A DNA stretch of 44,112 nucleotides from Planctomycetales bacterium (GTDB taxonomy: Bacteria; Planctomycetota; Planctomycetia; Isosphaerales; Isosphaeraceae). Positions 35,309-44,112 of the stretch are shown here, in pieces (the first letter of the stretch is position 1; every line of letters starts with the position of its first letter). The stretch lies in contig DAIDKV010000003.1 in NCBI GenBank assembly GCA_027449865.1, positions 1 through 44,112 on the forward strand, in the 5' to 3' direction. A program made the position numbers and the translations under genes. Under the pieces are notes generated by a model. That model was not told the DNA's origin and did not search any database. It saw only the letters and a program-made list of their open reading frames with translations.

Positions 35309-37180
35309 TCAATCACTGTCCGCCTGCCCGCGTCCCATCGTACGGAGACCGATCCGCGTCGCCATCCGGACCTTCTGATCGCCTGGCAGCTTCTTGATGT
35401 AGTTCGACCGCAAGGCGTTGAGCCATCGGATCTCGCGTCCGTCATAGCTTACGATTACCTGCGTGAGCACCGGTCCCGGGGTCGCGACGGCACGCTGCAA
35501 TCCCGGGATGACGTCTGCATTGCTCGCGATCTGATTGAACGTGAGCCCAACTCCCTGCGCGAACGCCGCGTAATCGATCCGTGCGATATCGGTCGCGGTG
35601 GTCCGTCGATAGATCGGCTCCTGGAGCATCTGCATGTAGTGGTACGTCCCGTCGTCGAGGACGAAGAACTTCACCGGGAGCCCGGAGCGAGCGGCCGTCG
35701 ACATCTCGATGGCCGACATCAAAAAGCACCCGTCGCCGGTCACGCAAGCGATCACCCGGTCGGGCCTGACTCTTTGGGCTCCGATCGCGGCTGGGATCGC
35801 CCAGCCCATGCTCTGATTGTCGGCCGGGGTGAAGTACCGCCGGGGGCCTTGTGCCTCGATCGCCTCGGACGCCCAGTGCGTCGACGCAGTGACATCGACG
35901 AAGACCAGTTCCTCGGGCCCGATCACGTCACGCAACTGGGCCAGCAGAAACATCGGGTCGACGCAAGGCTCGACGCGGACCGAAAGCGCCTCGCAGCGAT
36001 CGACCTGCCGCCACTTCCGGATGTCCTGCCAGAGCCGCGGGCAGGGGGGGCGTCGGATCGACTCGCCGTCGGCGACCAGCCGATCCAGGAAGGCCCGCGC
36101 ATCGGCCTGGACGCAGACGTGCGCGGGGACGTTCCGTCCGAGGTTCTTCGGATTGATGTCCACGTGGATCAGCGTCCCGGGCTTCGGGATGGCGTAGTTC
36201 GCCGTCGAGACCTCGCTGTACCGGACGCCGACCGCCAGCACGAGGTCGACGTCCTTGAAGGCCGATTCAGCCGCGCGGGTCCCCTGCTTGCCGTATCCCC
36301 AGCCGACGGCGAGCGGGTGGGCGTCGGGAATGCAACCCTTGCCGCTCACCGAGGTGGCGACCGGGGCCTGAAGCAGCTCGGCGACGGCGGCGAGGGCCGG
36401 GCCGGCGTCGACGCACCCCAGGCCCGCGTAGATGCCGACCTTCTTCCGGCGGTCAGCCAGGTGGGCGAGGGCCCGGCCGTAGGCGGCCTCGTCGAACGGC
36501 GAGGGGAACGGCGGGGGCGCCGGCTGGTCGAAGTCCCAGACCTGCTGAAAGAGCGGATACGGGATCACGACGGCGGTCGGACCCGGCTCCCCGGCGGCGG
36601 CGACCCGGAACGCCTGGAAGATCGCCCCTGGGATCTCCGCCTGGTGCCGAACCGGATAGACCGCCTTCACCACCGGCTGGACGATCGCCGTGTTGGCGAG
36701 CCCGTGGACCTGTCCCACCGGCGCGTGGGGGGATCGGTCGATGTCGGTGATGATCCCCACGATCGGGACGCTGTCATAGAGAGCCTCGCCGAGGCCGGTC
36801 ATCGCGTTGGTGAGCCCCGGCCCGGGGACAACCGAGAACGCCCCAACGACGCCCGTGGCCCGCGACGAGGCATCGGCCATGATACTCGCCGAGAACTCGT
36901 TGGCCACAAGCAGATACGGAACGCCTCGGGCCTTCAAAGCGTCCCAGAACTCGTTGTTCTGGGCGCCCGGGACGCCGAAGAGGCAGGGGACGCCCTCGCA
37001 GGCGAGCGCCGCGGCGGCGGCCTGGGCGCCGGTCATCTTGCCGCGGACGCCCTCGCGACGGACGAACCGCCCCAGTTCGACGTGGTCCGCACGGGCCCCT
37101 CCGGGAGCCGCGAGCCCGGCCGCCGCGCCGGCGGCGCCCACGACCCCGAGCATCTCCCGACGATTCAACGGCCATCTCAC
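35309..37180 (-). CDS. ThDP-dependent acetolactate synthase-like enzyme with Tat-type signal
   Basis: A 623-aa protein. The N-terminus NRREMLGVVGAAGAAAG is a twin-arginine signal. The three ALS-type domains follow: the catalytic Glu in LLVANEFSASIMADASSRATG (Glu95), a central domain, and the ThDP site TGDGCF (481-486) with DD at 509-510 in place of the usual NN. It belongs with benzoylformate decarboxylase/acetolactate synthase/sulfopyruvate decarboxylase-type enzymes; the substrate cannot be named. Export of a ThDP enzyme is unusual. The start is GTG 37180, with GGAGG upstream. It leads the run of minus-strand genes ending at the RNase HII-like gene. Confidence 0.88.
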   Translation of the reverse strand: MRWPLNRREMLGVVGAAGAAAGLAAPGGARADHVELGRFVRREGVRGKMTGAQAAAAALACEGVPCLFGVPGAQNNEFWDALKARGVPYLLVANEFSASIMADASSRATGVVGAFSVVPGPGLTNAMTGLGEALYDSVPIVGIITDIDRSPHAPVGQVHGLANTAIVQPVVKAVYPVRHQAEIPGAIFQAFRVAAAGEPGPTAVVIPYPLFQQVWDFDQPAPPPFPSPFDEAAYGRALAHLADRRKKVGIYAGLGCVDAGPALAAVAELLQAPVATSVSGKGCIPDAHPLAVGWGYGKQGTRAAESAFKDVDLVLAVGVRYSEVSTANYAIPKPGTLIHVDINPKNLGRNVPAHVCVQADARAFLDRLVADGESIRRPPCPRLWQDIRKWRQVDRCEALSVRVEPCVDPMFLLAQLRDVIGPEELVFVDVTASTHWASEAIEAQGPRRYFTPADNQSMGWAIPAAIGAQRVRPDRVIACVTGDGCFLMSAIEMSTAARSGLPVKFFVLDDGTYHYMQMLQEPIYRRTTATDIARIDYAAFAQGVGLTFNQIASNADVIPGLQRAVATPGPVLTQVIVSYDGREIRWLNALRSNYIKKLPGDQKVRMATRIGLRTMGRGQADSD

Positions 37181-37498
37181 GGGGCGATCCCTCCCCAGTC
37201 GTTCCCGGCGCGACCTCCGGCGCCGTCGTCCTCCGTCGCTGCCAATTGGGTATCGGCCCGCGGAGGTTGCGGGCTTCGTCACCGCACGCGTACCTGGCGC
37301 CCCGTCACCCCGTCGGTTGGGACAATCGGCAGAATCGGGTCCCCAGGCGTGTTACAGGGACAGGTTGGTGGAAAACTCTTCCGAGAGCCAAGACATTTTA
37401 TGCTAAATCCTTATTGAAAAAGGAGATGTGGTCTATATACTAAATCTGCGTGAATTGGTGTGAGATTAGTAGATCCCTGGTACGAGGCTACCCTTCCG
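37181..37498. other. Divergent intergenic region with Fic promoter
   Basis: 318 bases between the ThDP enzyme and fic. The last ~80 bases are AT-rich and hold the promoter listed separately. Nothing else was recognised. Confidence 0.55.
37414..37441 (+). promoter_or_regulatory. Sigma70-like promoter of the fic gene
   Basis: TTGAAA (37414-37419), a 16-base spacer and TATACT (37436-37441) in an AT-rich stretch. Transcription would start near 37448, giving a leader of ~50 bases to ATG 37499. Confidence 0.55.
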
Positions 37499-38821
37499 AT
37501 GAAAAAGCCTCAATTGCCGCCGCCCATCGCTGGTCTCTGGAAGGATTTCGGTCAAAGGGCTGTCGAAATACTCGTCAAGGTCGTTGAGCCGACGGTGCAG
37601 GGAGAATACTTGCATTGGGACAAGCTTCGGTTCCTGGAACCGCCCGAAGGTTTGAGCCGACAAGCGTGGTGGTTCGGGCTCAAACTCCACCGAGCGCAAA
37701 GTAAGCAAATTCCCCTGAGAGATAGCACCGGCATCCCATTTCGCTTCAACCTATCGGACCCTCTGCCTGAGTGCTTGCATCAAATCGACTCGATGGCCCG
37801 CGGAGGGCTCCAGCAGCCGGAGCCTGTAACCAATCCCGAGACGAGAGATCTTTACCGCGTGCGCTCGCTCGTCGAGGAATCGATCACATCGAGCCAGTTA
37901 GAGGGGGCCTCGACGACGAGAGATGTGGCCAAGGAGATGATCCGCGAGGGCCGACAACCGCGGGATCGCAGCGAGAGAATGATCCTGAACAACTTCCGGA
38001 CGATGCAAAGAATCGTCGAGTTAAAGGATCAGGAATTGAGCGTAAACCGGATCTTCGAGATCCATAGAATTGTAACTGAAGGGACCCTCGATAATGAGTC
38101 GGCGGTTGGCCGTTTCCGCAAATCGGACGAGGACATCGTGGTCGGCGACCAGTTCGGCGAGATCTTCAACGTGCCCCCGCCGGCCGAGGAGCTGAAGTCT
38201 CGCGTCGCACTGATGTGCGACTTCGCCAACGGCAAGACCCCGGGCGGTTTCATCCATCCGATGGTCCGATCGATGATCCTGCATTTCTGGCTCGCCTACG
38301 ACCACCCGTTCGCGGACGGGAACGGCCGGACGGCCCGAGCCTTGTTCTACTGGTCAATGCTGAAGCAAGGATACTGGCTGTTTGAATATATTTCTATTTC
38401 CAAGATTATCCTGGAGGCGCCCGCGAAATATGGCCTCGCCTTCCTGCACTCGGAGACCGATGAAAACGACATGACTTATTTCCTCCTGCATCATGCCGAG
38501 GTAATCCGCAGGGCCCTCGACGAATTGTATCGGTATATCGATGAGCGTAGCCGGAGGCTCGCGGAGGCCCAGAAAGAGCTACGGGGGCTCACGCACCTGA
38601 ACCACCGACAGAGGGATCTCATCACCCACGCCTTGCGCCATTTGGGCCAACGTTACACGATCGAGTATCAGAAGAACACGCATCATGTCGTCTACGAGAC
38701 GGCTCGCACCGACCTGATGGACCTCGCAAATCGGGGCCTGCTCGAAAAGCGGAAGGCGGGCAAGACCTGGAACTTCACCCCCCGTGCCGATCTCGAGCAG
38801 CGGCTCCGGGAGATGGTATAA
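37499..38821 (+). CDS. Fic-domain protein (putative AMP transferase)
   Basis: A 440-aa protein of the class with an N-terminal inhibitory helix. The inhibitory motif SSQLEG (131-136, Glu135) precedes the Fic core, whose active-site loop is HPFADGNGRTAR (269-280, His269). The C-terminal part (about 350-440) has a winged-helix look (HRQRDLITHALRHLGQRYTIEYQKNTHHVVYETARTDLMDLANRGLLEKRK). Such proteins transfer AMP or another nucleotide to hydroxyls of target proteins and are kept inactive by the Glu helix. The start is ATG 37499; GTG 37460 is an alternative. An AT-rich promoter sits just upstream. Confidence 0.92.
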   Translation: MKKPQLPPPIAGLWKDFGQRAVEILVKVVEPTVQGEYLHWDKLRFLEPPEGLSRQAWWFGLKLHRAQSKQIPLRDSTGIPFRFNLSDPLPECLHQIDSMARGGLQQPEPVTNPETRDLYRVRSLVEESITSSQLEGASTTRDVAKEMIREGRQPRDRSERMILNNFRTMQRIVELKDQELSVNRIFEIHRIVTEGTLDNESAVGRFRKSDEDIVVGDQFGEIFNVPPPAEELKSRVALMCDFANGKTPGGFIHPMVRSMILHFWLAYDHPFADGNGRTARALFYWSMLKQGYWLFEYISISKIILEAPAKYGLAFLHSETDENDMTYFLLHHAEVIRRALDELYRYIDERSRRLAEAQKELRGLTHLNHRQRDLITHALRHLGQRYTIEYQKNTHHVVYETARTDLMDLANRGLLEKRKAGKTWNFTPRADLEQRLREMV

Positions 38822-38854
38822 GCTGTCGAACCGAGGCCCGTTCGAGGCGAGCCG

Positions 38855-39100
38855 ATGGGCGATTTCTCCGATGACCTGACGGCCCGGCTCGGCTACCGGA
38901 TCGCCTACGGCGAGGCGGCCCGGCTGGTCGAGATCTCGCGGTTCGACCACGGATGGGGCCGCGACTTCGCGACCAGGCTCAGCAACAGGCCCGACGCGAT
39001 TGCCCGAGAGGTCCGCCGTCGAGTCAGCCCGTCGATCGCCGACGAGCTGATCCGCCTTGCCGTCGAGGATGCGACCTCCGAGCGCCGGCCTCGCTGGTGA
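38855..39100 (+). CDS. Small hypothetical protein (81 aa)
   Basis: An 81-aa charged, probably helical protein (MGDFSDDLTARLGYRIAYGEAARLVEISRFDHGWGRDFATRLSNRPDAIAREVRRRV, shown in part as IAYGEAARLVEISRFDHGW). No signal or known motif. GAGG lies upstream of the ATG, 33 bases after fic, so the two may be co-transcribed. It could be a partner of Fic, but its family is not recognised and it could also be non-coding. Confidence 0.5.
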   Translation: MGDFSDDLTARLGYRIAYGEAARLVEISRFDHGWGRDFATRLSNRPDAIAREVRRRVSPSIADELIRLAVEDATSERRPRW

Positions 39101-39107
39101 CCCCGGC

Positions 39108-39926
39108 TCAACCGATTCCGACGATCGCTCGCAGTACCTCCGGCCGATATCCCGAGAAGTCGCGGCGCAGGGCTCGGATGCACTCGAGGATGATTGGCCC
39201 CTCATAATCGATCGCGTCGAGCGCCTCGGTCCAGGCCGGCCAGTAAATTGTCCCGTGTCCGGGAGGGTCGTGCGAGTCGTGTCGGCCGTCGTTGTCGTGG
39301 ACGTGCGTCGTCGCCAGCAGGCCTTCGGCCGCCCTCGTCTCGACGCCCACGCCCGAGGTCAGGTTGGCGTGGCCGGTGTCGAGCGCCAGGGCGAGGCGGG
39401 GATGGTCCAACCCGCGCAGGAGCCTGGCGAGGTCCGCCATCCGGCTCCCCGGATGGACGCCCGGCGGCATGTTCTCGACGCAGATCCGGACGGCCGACGA
39501 TCCCGCCGCGTGGTCGCCCAGCTCGATCAGCCCGCGCGCCATCGCCTCGCGGCGCGCCCCCGCTACCGAGGCCTCCGAAAGCCCGCCGGGATGCACAACC
39601 AGGCAGGTCCCGCCCGCCTCGGCGAGCCAGTCCACGCATCGCCTGAGGTCGTCCACCGAGGCCCGGTGCGTCGCGGGGTCGGTCGAGCCGAGGTCCACTC
39701 GAGACGCCCGGATCGTCCGGCCTCCCCAGCACCCGTGGGCGCTGTGGATCCTCATCCCAACGTCCGAGGCCATCCGGCGGGCCTCGCCGGGATCGGGATA
39801 TCGGCCCCAATCTGGCAGGATCTCCAGCACCGTCGCCCCGATCCGCCCGGCGAGCGTCAGCTCGGAGGCCAGATCGAGGTCGGGGTAGCCGTGGGTGATC
39901 ATCGTCCCGAGCGGTCGTCCGGCCAT
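39108..39926 (-). CDS. Sugar phosphate isomerase/epimerase-like TIM-barrel protein
   Basis: A 272-aa AP-endonuclease-2/xylose-isomerase-like barrel. LEILPDWG, MRIHSAHGCWGG, CLVVHPGG, VRICVENMPPG, LALALDTGHANL and TTHVHDNDGRHDSH carry the metal-binding His/Glu/Asp residues of this superfamily. It probably isomerises or epimerises a sugar-like substrate; context does not identify it. The start MAGRPLGT (39926) has GGGAGG just upstream; the frame is open far upstream without domain content. Confidence 0.9.
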   Translation of the reverse strand: MAGRPLGTMITHGYPDLDLASELTLAGRIGATVLEILPDWGRYPDPGEARRMASDVGMRIHSAHGCWGGRTIRASRVDLGSTDPATHRASVDDLRRCVDWLAEAGGTCLVVHPGGLSEASVAGARREAMARGLIELGDHAAGSSAVRICVENMPPGVHPGSRMADLARLLRGLDHPRLALALDTGHANLTSGVGVETRAAEGLLATTHVHDNDGRHDSHDPPGHGTIYWPAWTEALDAIDYEGPIILECIRALRRDFSGYRPEVLRAIVGIG

Positions 39927-40174
39927 CTCGCCTCCCGTGCCTGCCGACGTCCACCATCCGGGTCCGCGAATCCTCTTGTGGAACGGGCCCGGGGAAGTCA
40001 TCATAGCAACGCGGCCTGGGAACGCCATCGCCCGCCGGAACGGCGAACACGCCGAATGCGGGGCCGAGCCCGTTCGGCCCGAGATCGTGGGAACCGTCGC
40101 CGTCGCGACGGCAACGCCCGCCGAGTCGATCTGCCGCGCCCCAGCCGTGCCGCCATCGAGAAAGGACCCGGCGC

Positions 40175-40681
40175 ATGCCTCCAGCGCCTCTCGTCGACCC
40201 TGCCTCCATTGATACGACACGCATCCTGGCCGATCAGGAAGCGATCCGACTTTCGAACCCCCAACGGTTTGAGATGGAGCAGCTCACCGCGATTGTCCAC
40301 CTTGACCTGGAAAACAAGATTATTATTGGCTTCAAGGACGTTTCGACGGCGGAGTTCTGGGTCCGTGGCCACATGCCCGATTACCCACTGATGCCCGGCG
40401 TGCTCATGTGCGAGGCCGCCGCTCAGCTTTCCAGCTACTATGTCAGTCAGGTCCGACTCAGTGCCGGCGGTTTCATGGCATTCGGCGGAATGGAGGATGT
40501 TCGGTTTCGCGGACAGGTCAAACCTGGCGACCGGCTCATCCTCGTGGGCAAGGCGACCCGATTGCACCGTCGCCAAACGACGTTCGACTGCCAGGGCTTC
40601 GTCGGCAACAACATGGTCTTCCACGGCCGAATGATCGGCGTCCCGATCATGGCGGGTGATGACTCATCCGCTCAGACCTGA
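40175..40681 (+). CDS. FabZ-like 3-hydroxyacyl-ACP dehydratase (hotdog fold)
   Basis: A 168-aa protein. GHMPDYPLMPGVLMCEAAAQ contains the catalytic His (66) and Glu (80) of FabZ-type dehydratases, followed by FRGQVKPGDRLILVGKATRLHRRQTTFDCQGFV. It would dehydrate 3-hydroxyacyl-ACP in fatty-acid or lipid synthesis. The N-terminal ~35 residues (VDPASIDTTRILADQEAIRLSNPQ) extend beyond E. coli FabZ. No other fab genes are nearby. Its 3' end overlaps a possible early start of trmB, or is 26 bases from the chosen start. Confidence 0.88.
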   Translation: MPPAPLVDPASIDTTRILADQEAIRLSNPQRFEMEQLTAIVHLDLENKIIIGFKDVSTAEFWVRGHMPDYPLMPGVLMCEAAAQLSSYYVSQVRLSAGGFMAFGGMEDVRFRGQVKPGDRLILVGKATRLHRRQTTFDCQGFVGNNMVFHGRMIGVPIMAGDDSSAQT

Positions 40682-40706
40682 ATCATCCTCTCGATCCCTC
40701 CCACCC

Positions 40707-41402
40707 ATGTCCCGCTCCAGACCCGACCTTGATATCTCTCGGCATCTGATCGAGCCAGCCTGGCCCACGACTCTTGCCATCGACGAGCCGGCCCCGCCGA
40801 TCGACTGGCCCTCGTTCTTCGGCAACCCAAACCCGGTCGAGCTCGAGGTCGGCTCGGGCAAGGGTCTCTTTCTCGCAAACGCCGCGCGCGATCATCCCGA
40901 CCGGAATTACCTCGGTGTCGAGATCACGAAGAAGTACGCGCGACTCACGGCCGAACGCCTCGTCAAGCAGAAGATCGAGAACGCCAAAATCTGGGCTGGA
41001 GACATCCGAACGGTGATGCCCCGGATCACCGATTTTAGCCTCCTCGCTGTCCACATCTACTTTCCCGATCCCTGGTGGAAGAAGCGTCACAAGAAGCGCA
41101 GAGTGTTCAACGAAGAACTGGTCGCCTCGGTTGCCCGGACACTCGAGCCCGGCGGGGAACTGCACCTCGCGAGCGATGTGGAAGAGTATTACAAGATGAT
41201 CCGTGAGCTGATGGCCGACGACCGGCGCTTCGAGGAACGTCCCGCCCCCGTGCCTGGCTCACCCGAACACGATCTCGACTACCTGACCAACTTCGAGCGG
41301 AAGTACCGAATCGAAGGCCGCCCGATTTACCGTGCGAACTACGCCAGGACCCGCGCCGTCACCATCACAGAGATCGATGCCTCCACGTCTTCGATCGCCT
41401 GA
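40707..41402 (+). CDS. trmB: tRNA (guanine-N7-)-methyltransferase
   Basis: A 231-aa SAM-dependent enzyme that makes m7G46 in tRNA. VELEVGSGKGLFLANAARDHPDRNYLGVEITKKYA binds SAM. AGDIRTVMP and the family hallmark HIYFPDPWWKKRHKKRRVFNEE follow, then PGGELHLASDVEEYY and the C-terminal LTNFERKYRIEGRPIYRANYAR (GxxIY). All blocks match TrmB. The start ATG 40707 is chosen; ATG 40656 in the same frame overlaps the FabZ-like gene. Confidence 0.95.
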   Translation: MSRSRPDLDISRHLIEPAWPTTLAIDEPAPPIDWPSFFGNPNPVELEVGSGKGLFLANAARDHPDRNYLGVEITKKYARLTAERLVKQKIENAKIWAGDIRTVMPRITDFSLLAVHIYFPDPWWKKRHKKRRVFNEELVASVARTLEPGGELHLASDVEEYYKMIRELMADDRRFEERPAPVPGSPEHDLDYLTNFERKYRIEGRPIYRANYARTRAVTITEIDASTSSIA

Positions 41403-41428
41403 TCGCCAACCTGGACTGGATCGCGGCC

Positions 41429-42685
41429 TCAGCGTCGGTTTCCGGGCTTTAGCCGCTCCATCGCCCGGCGGCTGATCGCATCATGAGGGTCATCTCGCAG
41501 GACCATTCGATGCCAGGCCAGAGCCTCGTCCGGACGCCCCATCCGCTCGCGGAGGTCGGCCAGCCGGTGGTAGAGCCTGGGATTGGGTTGAACCCCCAGC
41601 GTCGGTATTGCCAATGCTTCCTGATACGCCGGTCGCATCGCCTTGAATGCCTCCTCAAAGGATGTGTACCAGCGGTTGACCTTCTCCAGTTCCTCACGGT
41701 TGCCGACTGCCCGAAGTACGGCTCTCAAGCGATACCAGAGGATGCCGTTGAAAGGCTCGAACTCTGTCGCCTGGCGGAATGCACGAATCGCCGCTGGCCA
41801 GTCCCTGGCCGCCAGCGAGACCATCCCTCGATGCTCGGCGAACCTTGGGTCATCGGCCATCGACTTCGGCAACCTCGCCAGCTCTCCCGCAAGCCGGTCT
41901 GCTCGAAATGCCCCCGAGAGGCCCGTCAGCCAGGCGTCCCAGGCCTCGGGCGAGTCGGGATGCCGATGCAGGACATCCTCGAGTACCTTCAACCCATCGC
42001 CTCCCCGACTGTCTCGCACCAACGCCTGACCGACTGTTAAACCAATTGGCAGGTTCTCCGGATGCTCCTTCCAGAGATGCTGAAACATCAAAACCTGAGA
42101 GGCCGGATTCACGACGTCGATGTCCAGCCGGCCGACGTTCAGCAGGATCCGCGCCCGGTCGAGCGGGTCGGGCTCGACTTCCACCAGCCTCATTCCGAGC
42201 GAGTGCGCCTCCTCGACACGCCCCTCCTTGTCGAGCAGGTCCATTAGTGCCCAGCCAGCCTCGGCGACGACGGGATCAAGCTTCAGCGCATCCTTCCATC
42301 GCTCTTCCGCTCGGTCGTATCGCTCGCGAAAGTACTCGGCTTTCCCTTCGAGGAACCGAATCCGTGCCGTCTCGTTCGCATCACTCGGATGCAGCCGCGC
42401 CAGGTATTCGAGAGCTAGCGAAGGGTGTGGAGCGTCGGCCTCGGTCGCAAGCTGGCCCATCAGCAGATGAGCGGCCGAATCATCCGGGTGATCGAGCAGG
42501 TAAAGTTTCAACTGCTCGATCGCCTGGTTGAACTGCCCGGCGCGGGCTAGCTCGCGGATGTCGGCCAGCGCCGACGATCGCGGTCCGAGCACCATCATCG
42601 CCGCCGTGACAACCAGTCCGATCATCAGCAGGGCGACGACGACCGGCAGGCCTGACCGGCTTCGTTTCGATGTGCCGGCGCTCAT
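41429..42685 (-). CDS. TPR protein with N-terminal membrane anchor
   Basis: A 418-aa protein. The basic N-terminus SKRSRSG is followed by a membrane segment (LPVVVALLMIGLVVTAAMMVLG); the rest is a helical TPR array (LARAGQFNQAIEQLKLYLLDHPDDSAAHLLMGQLATE, RFLEGKAEYFRERYDRAEERWKDALKLDPVVAEAGWALMDLL, GRPDEALAWHRMVLRDDPHDA). It is probably a periplasm-facing scaffold. No catalytic motif. It follows the enoyl-CoA hydratase gene on the minus strand with a 30-base gap and could be co-transcribed with it. Confidence 0.85.
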   Translation of the reverse strand: MSAGTSKRSRSGLPVVVALLMIGLVVTAAMMVLGPRSSALADIRELARAGQFNQAIEQLKLYLLDHPDDSAAHLLMGQLATEADAPHPSLALEYLARLHPSDANETARIRFLEGKAEYFRERYDRAEERWKDALKLDPVVAEAGWALMDLLDKEGRVEEAHSLGMRLVEVEPDPLDRARILLNVGRLDIDVVNPASQVLMFQHLWKEHPENLPIGLTVGQALVRDSRGGDGLKVLEDVLHRHPDSPEAWDAWLTGLSGAFRADRLAGELARLPKSMADDPRFAEHRGMVSLAARDWPAAIRAFRQATEFEPFNGILWYRLRAVLRAVGNREELEKVNRWYTSFEEAFKAMRPAYQEALAIPTLGVQPNPRLYHRLADLRERMGRPDEALAWHRMVLRDDPHDAISRRAMERLKPGNRR

Positions 42686-42715
42686 GATGTCTCCCCACTC
42701 GCGTCCGGCATCCGC

Positions 42716-43489
42716 TTACCTCCCAGTCCATTGCGGAGGTCGCTTCTGGAGGAACGCGGAGATCCCTTCTCTCGCGTCAGCGGCCATCGCGTTTGCCGTC
42801 ATGATGGGGATCGCAAGTTCGTAGGCGGTCGCCTCGTCAAGTCCTGCCAATTCATAAAACGCTCGTTTGCCTGTACTGATAACGTGTGAACTTGTTGAGT
42901 TTAATCGATCGGTCAGCGACTGGACCGCCTCGTCGAGTTGCTCGACGGAGACCACTCGGTTAATCAGTCCCAACTCCATCGCCCGTTGCGCCGAGATTGG
43001 CTCGCCGGTTAGGAGCATCTCCATCGCGGCCCTGGGCGCGATCGTTCGAACGAGCGGGACCATTGGCGTCGTGCAGAACAGGCCGATCTTCACGCCGGGC
43101 GTCGCGAACGTCGCTGACTCGGCTGCGATGGCCAGGTCACAAGCGGCGACAAGCTGACACCCGGCCGCCGTGGCGGGACCCTGCACTCGAGCGATTACCG
43201 GCTGAGGCAATCGCCGGAATTTCAGCAACACCCGCGTGCAGGTCGCGAAGAGGGACCGATAGTCTTCCTCGTCGCGCCCGAGCATCTCCGAGAGATCGTG
43301 CCCCGAGCAGAAGACCGGCCCTTCGGCCGCGATGACCACCGCCCGAACTGACGCCTGGAACTCGAGCCCATCGATCAAGCTTTCCAGGTCCTCCAGCAGG
43401 TTGCGGGAAAGCGCGTTCCGACGTTCTGGCCGATTGAGCGTTAGCCGAAGGATGCCACGATCGGTTCTGGCAAGCAGCGACTCCCCCAT
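42716..43489 (-). CDS. Enoyl-CoA hydratase/isomerase-family protein
   Basis: A 257-aa crotonase-fold protein. LTLNRPERRNALSRNLLEDL, the oxyanion-hole segment GPVFCSGHDLSEM, and QGPATAAGCQLVAACDLAIAAESATFATPGVKIGLFC are typical. One of the usual catalytic Glu positions reads differently (AAGCQL/FCTTP), so the reaction may not be a standard hydration; subfamily assignment is open. The C-terminal AREGISAFLQKRPPQWTG is a family hallmark. The start ATG 43489 has GAGG upstream and lies 7 bases after the ABC-F stop, so it is in that operon. Confidence 0.9.
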   Translation of the reverse strand: MGESLLARTDRGILRLTLNRPERRNALSRNLLEDLESLIDGLEFQASVRAVVIAAEGPVFCSGHDLSEMLGRDEEDYRSLFATCTRVLLKFRRLPQPVIARVQGPATAAGCQLVAACDLAIAAESATFATPGVKIGLFCTTPMVPLVRTIAPRAAMEMLLTGEPISAQRAMELGLINRVVSVEQLDEAVQSLTDRLNSTSSHVISTGKRAFYELAGLDEATAYELAIPIMTANAMAADAREGISAFLQKRPPQWTGR

Positions 43490-43496
43490 GGCTACC

Positions 43497-44112
<616 letters not shown>

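Noticed and set aside
35207-37417. 736-aa plus-strand open frame
   Set aside because: Antisense to the ThDP enzyme with intact active-site motifs; a GC-driven shadow.
38579-39205. Long minus-strand open frame opposite the fic end and the 81-aa gene
   Set aside because: Its translation is low-complexity and the opposite strand encodes the recognisable Fic C-terminus; typical high-GC shadow.

Overview
The window looks like a chromosomal segment of a planctomycete, most likely Isosphaeraceae-like (Singulisphaera/Isosphaera relatives). This is inferred from protein content, not from a database search. The pointers are: a PEP-CTERM protein beside a protein with a planctomycete-style 'LExxxLLS' N-terminus, a TolQ/ExbB gene with two ExbD genes and an OB-fold-like follower, Tat-signal oxidoreductases, a Gly/Tyr-rich TPR protein, an M28 peptidase, DUF3500, an FG-GAP protein, and high GC with Shine-Dalgarno sites before many but not all starts. 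I saw no rRNA, tRNA or CRISPR array.

Layout. 1-4356 (minus): start of cstA (cut by the left edge), an orphan TadZ/CpaE-like ATPase, an unknown 172-aa protein and a secreted M28 peptidase with a hairpin terminator. 4746-8311 (plus): secreted DUF3500 protein, Tat-signal Gfo/Idh/MocA oxidoreductase and secreted FG-GAP protein. 8425-9976 (minus): a YrdC/Sua5-low-molecular-weight phosphatase fusion and DUF493. 10305-12584 (plus): Gly/Tyr-rich TPR protein, convergent with a large secreted glycosidase (12598-15495), a 29-aa very basic protein and a 3-hydroxyisobutyrate-dehydrogenase-family enzyme. 16894-21981 (plus): glyA, DUF4279, two envelope proteins with different sorting signatures and a hemolysin-III membrane protein ending in a clear terminator. 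22233-25727 (plus): Rrf2 regulator, then an ExbB-ExbD-ExbD-unknown operon with ATGA overlaps.

25836-26690 is an AT-richer pocket. It holds a small zinc-ribbon gene whose stop codon sits at the centre of a 47-bp perfect palindrome, and a decayed, frameshifted TnpB (IS200/IS605 type). 26691-29311 (minus): HhH-GPD glycosylase, rpsT and a TPR protein. 29541-30890 (plus): SMP-30/gluconolactonase and infA. 30920-37180 is a run of six minus-strand genes: RNase HII-like, ParA, FKBP isomerase, polysaccharide-type ABC exporter (ATPase and permease) and a Tat-signal ThDP enzyme. A Fic protein with a good sigma70-like promoter and a small unknown ORF follow. The right end has a sugar isomerase/epimerase-like TIM barrel (minus), a FabZ-like/trmB pair (plus), and an ABC-F / enoyl-CoA hydratase / TPR run (minus) cut by the right edge.

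Most genes are housekeeping or envelope functions. The least conventional spots are the palindrome/TnpB pocket, the YrdC-phosphatase fusion with altered nucleotide-binding motifs, the 29-aa basic protein, the exported ThDP enzyme next to an exporter, the divergent RNase HII and HhH-GPD proteins, and the Fic locus. I found no single convincing new multi-gene system.
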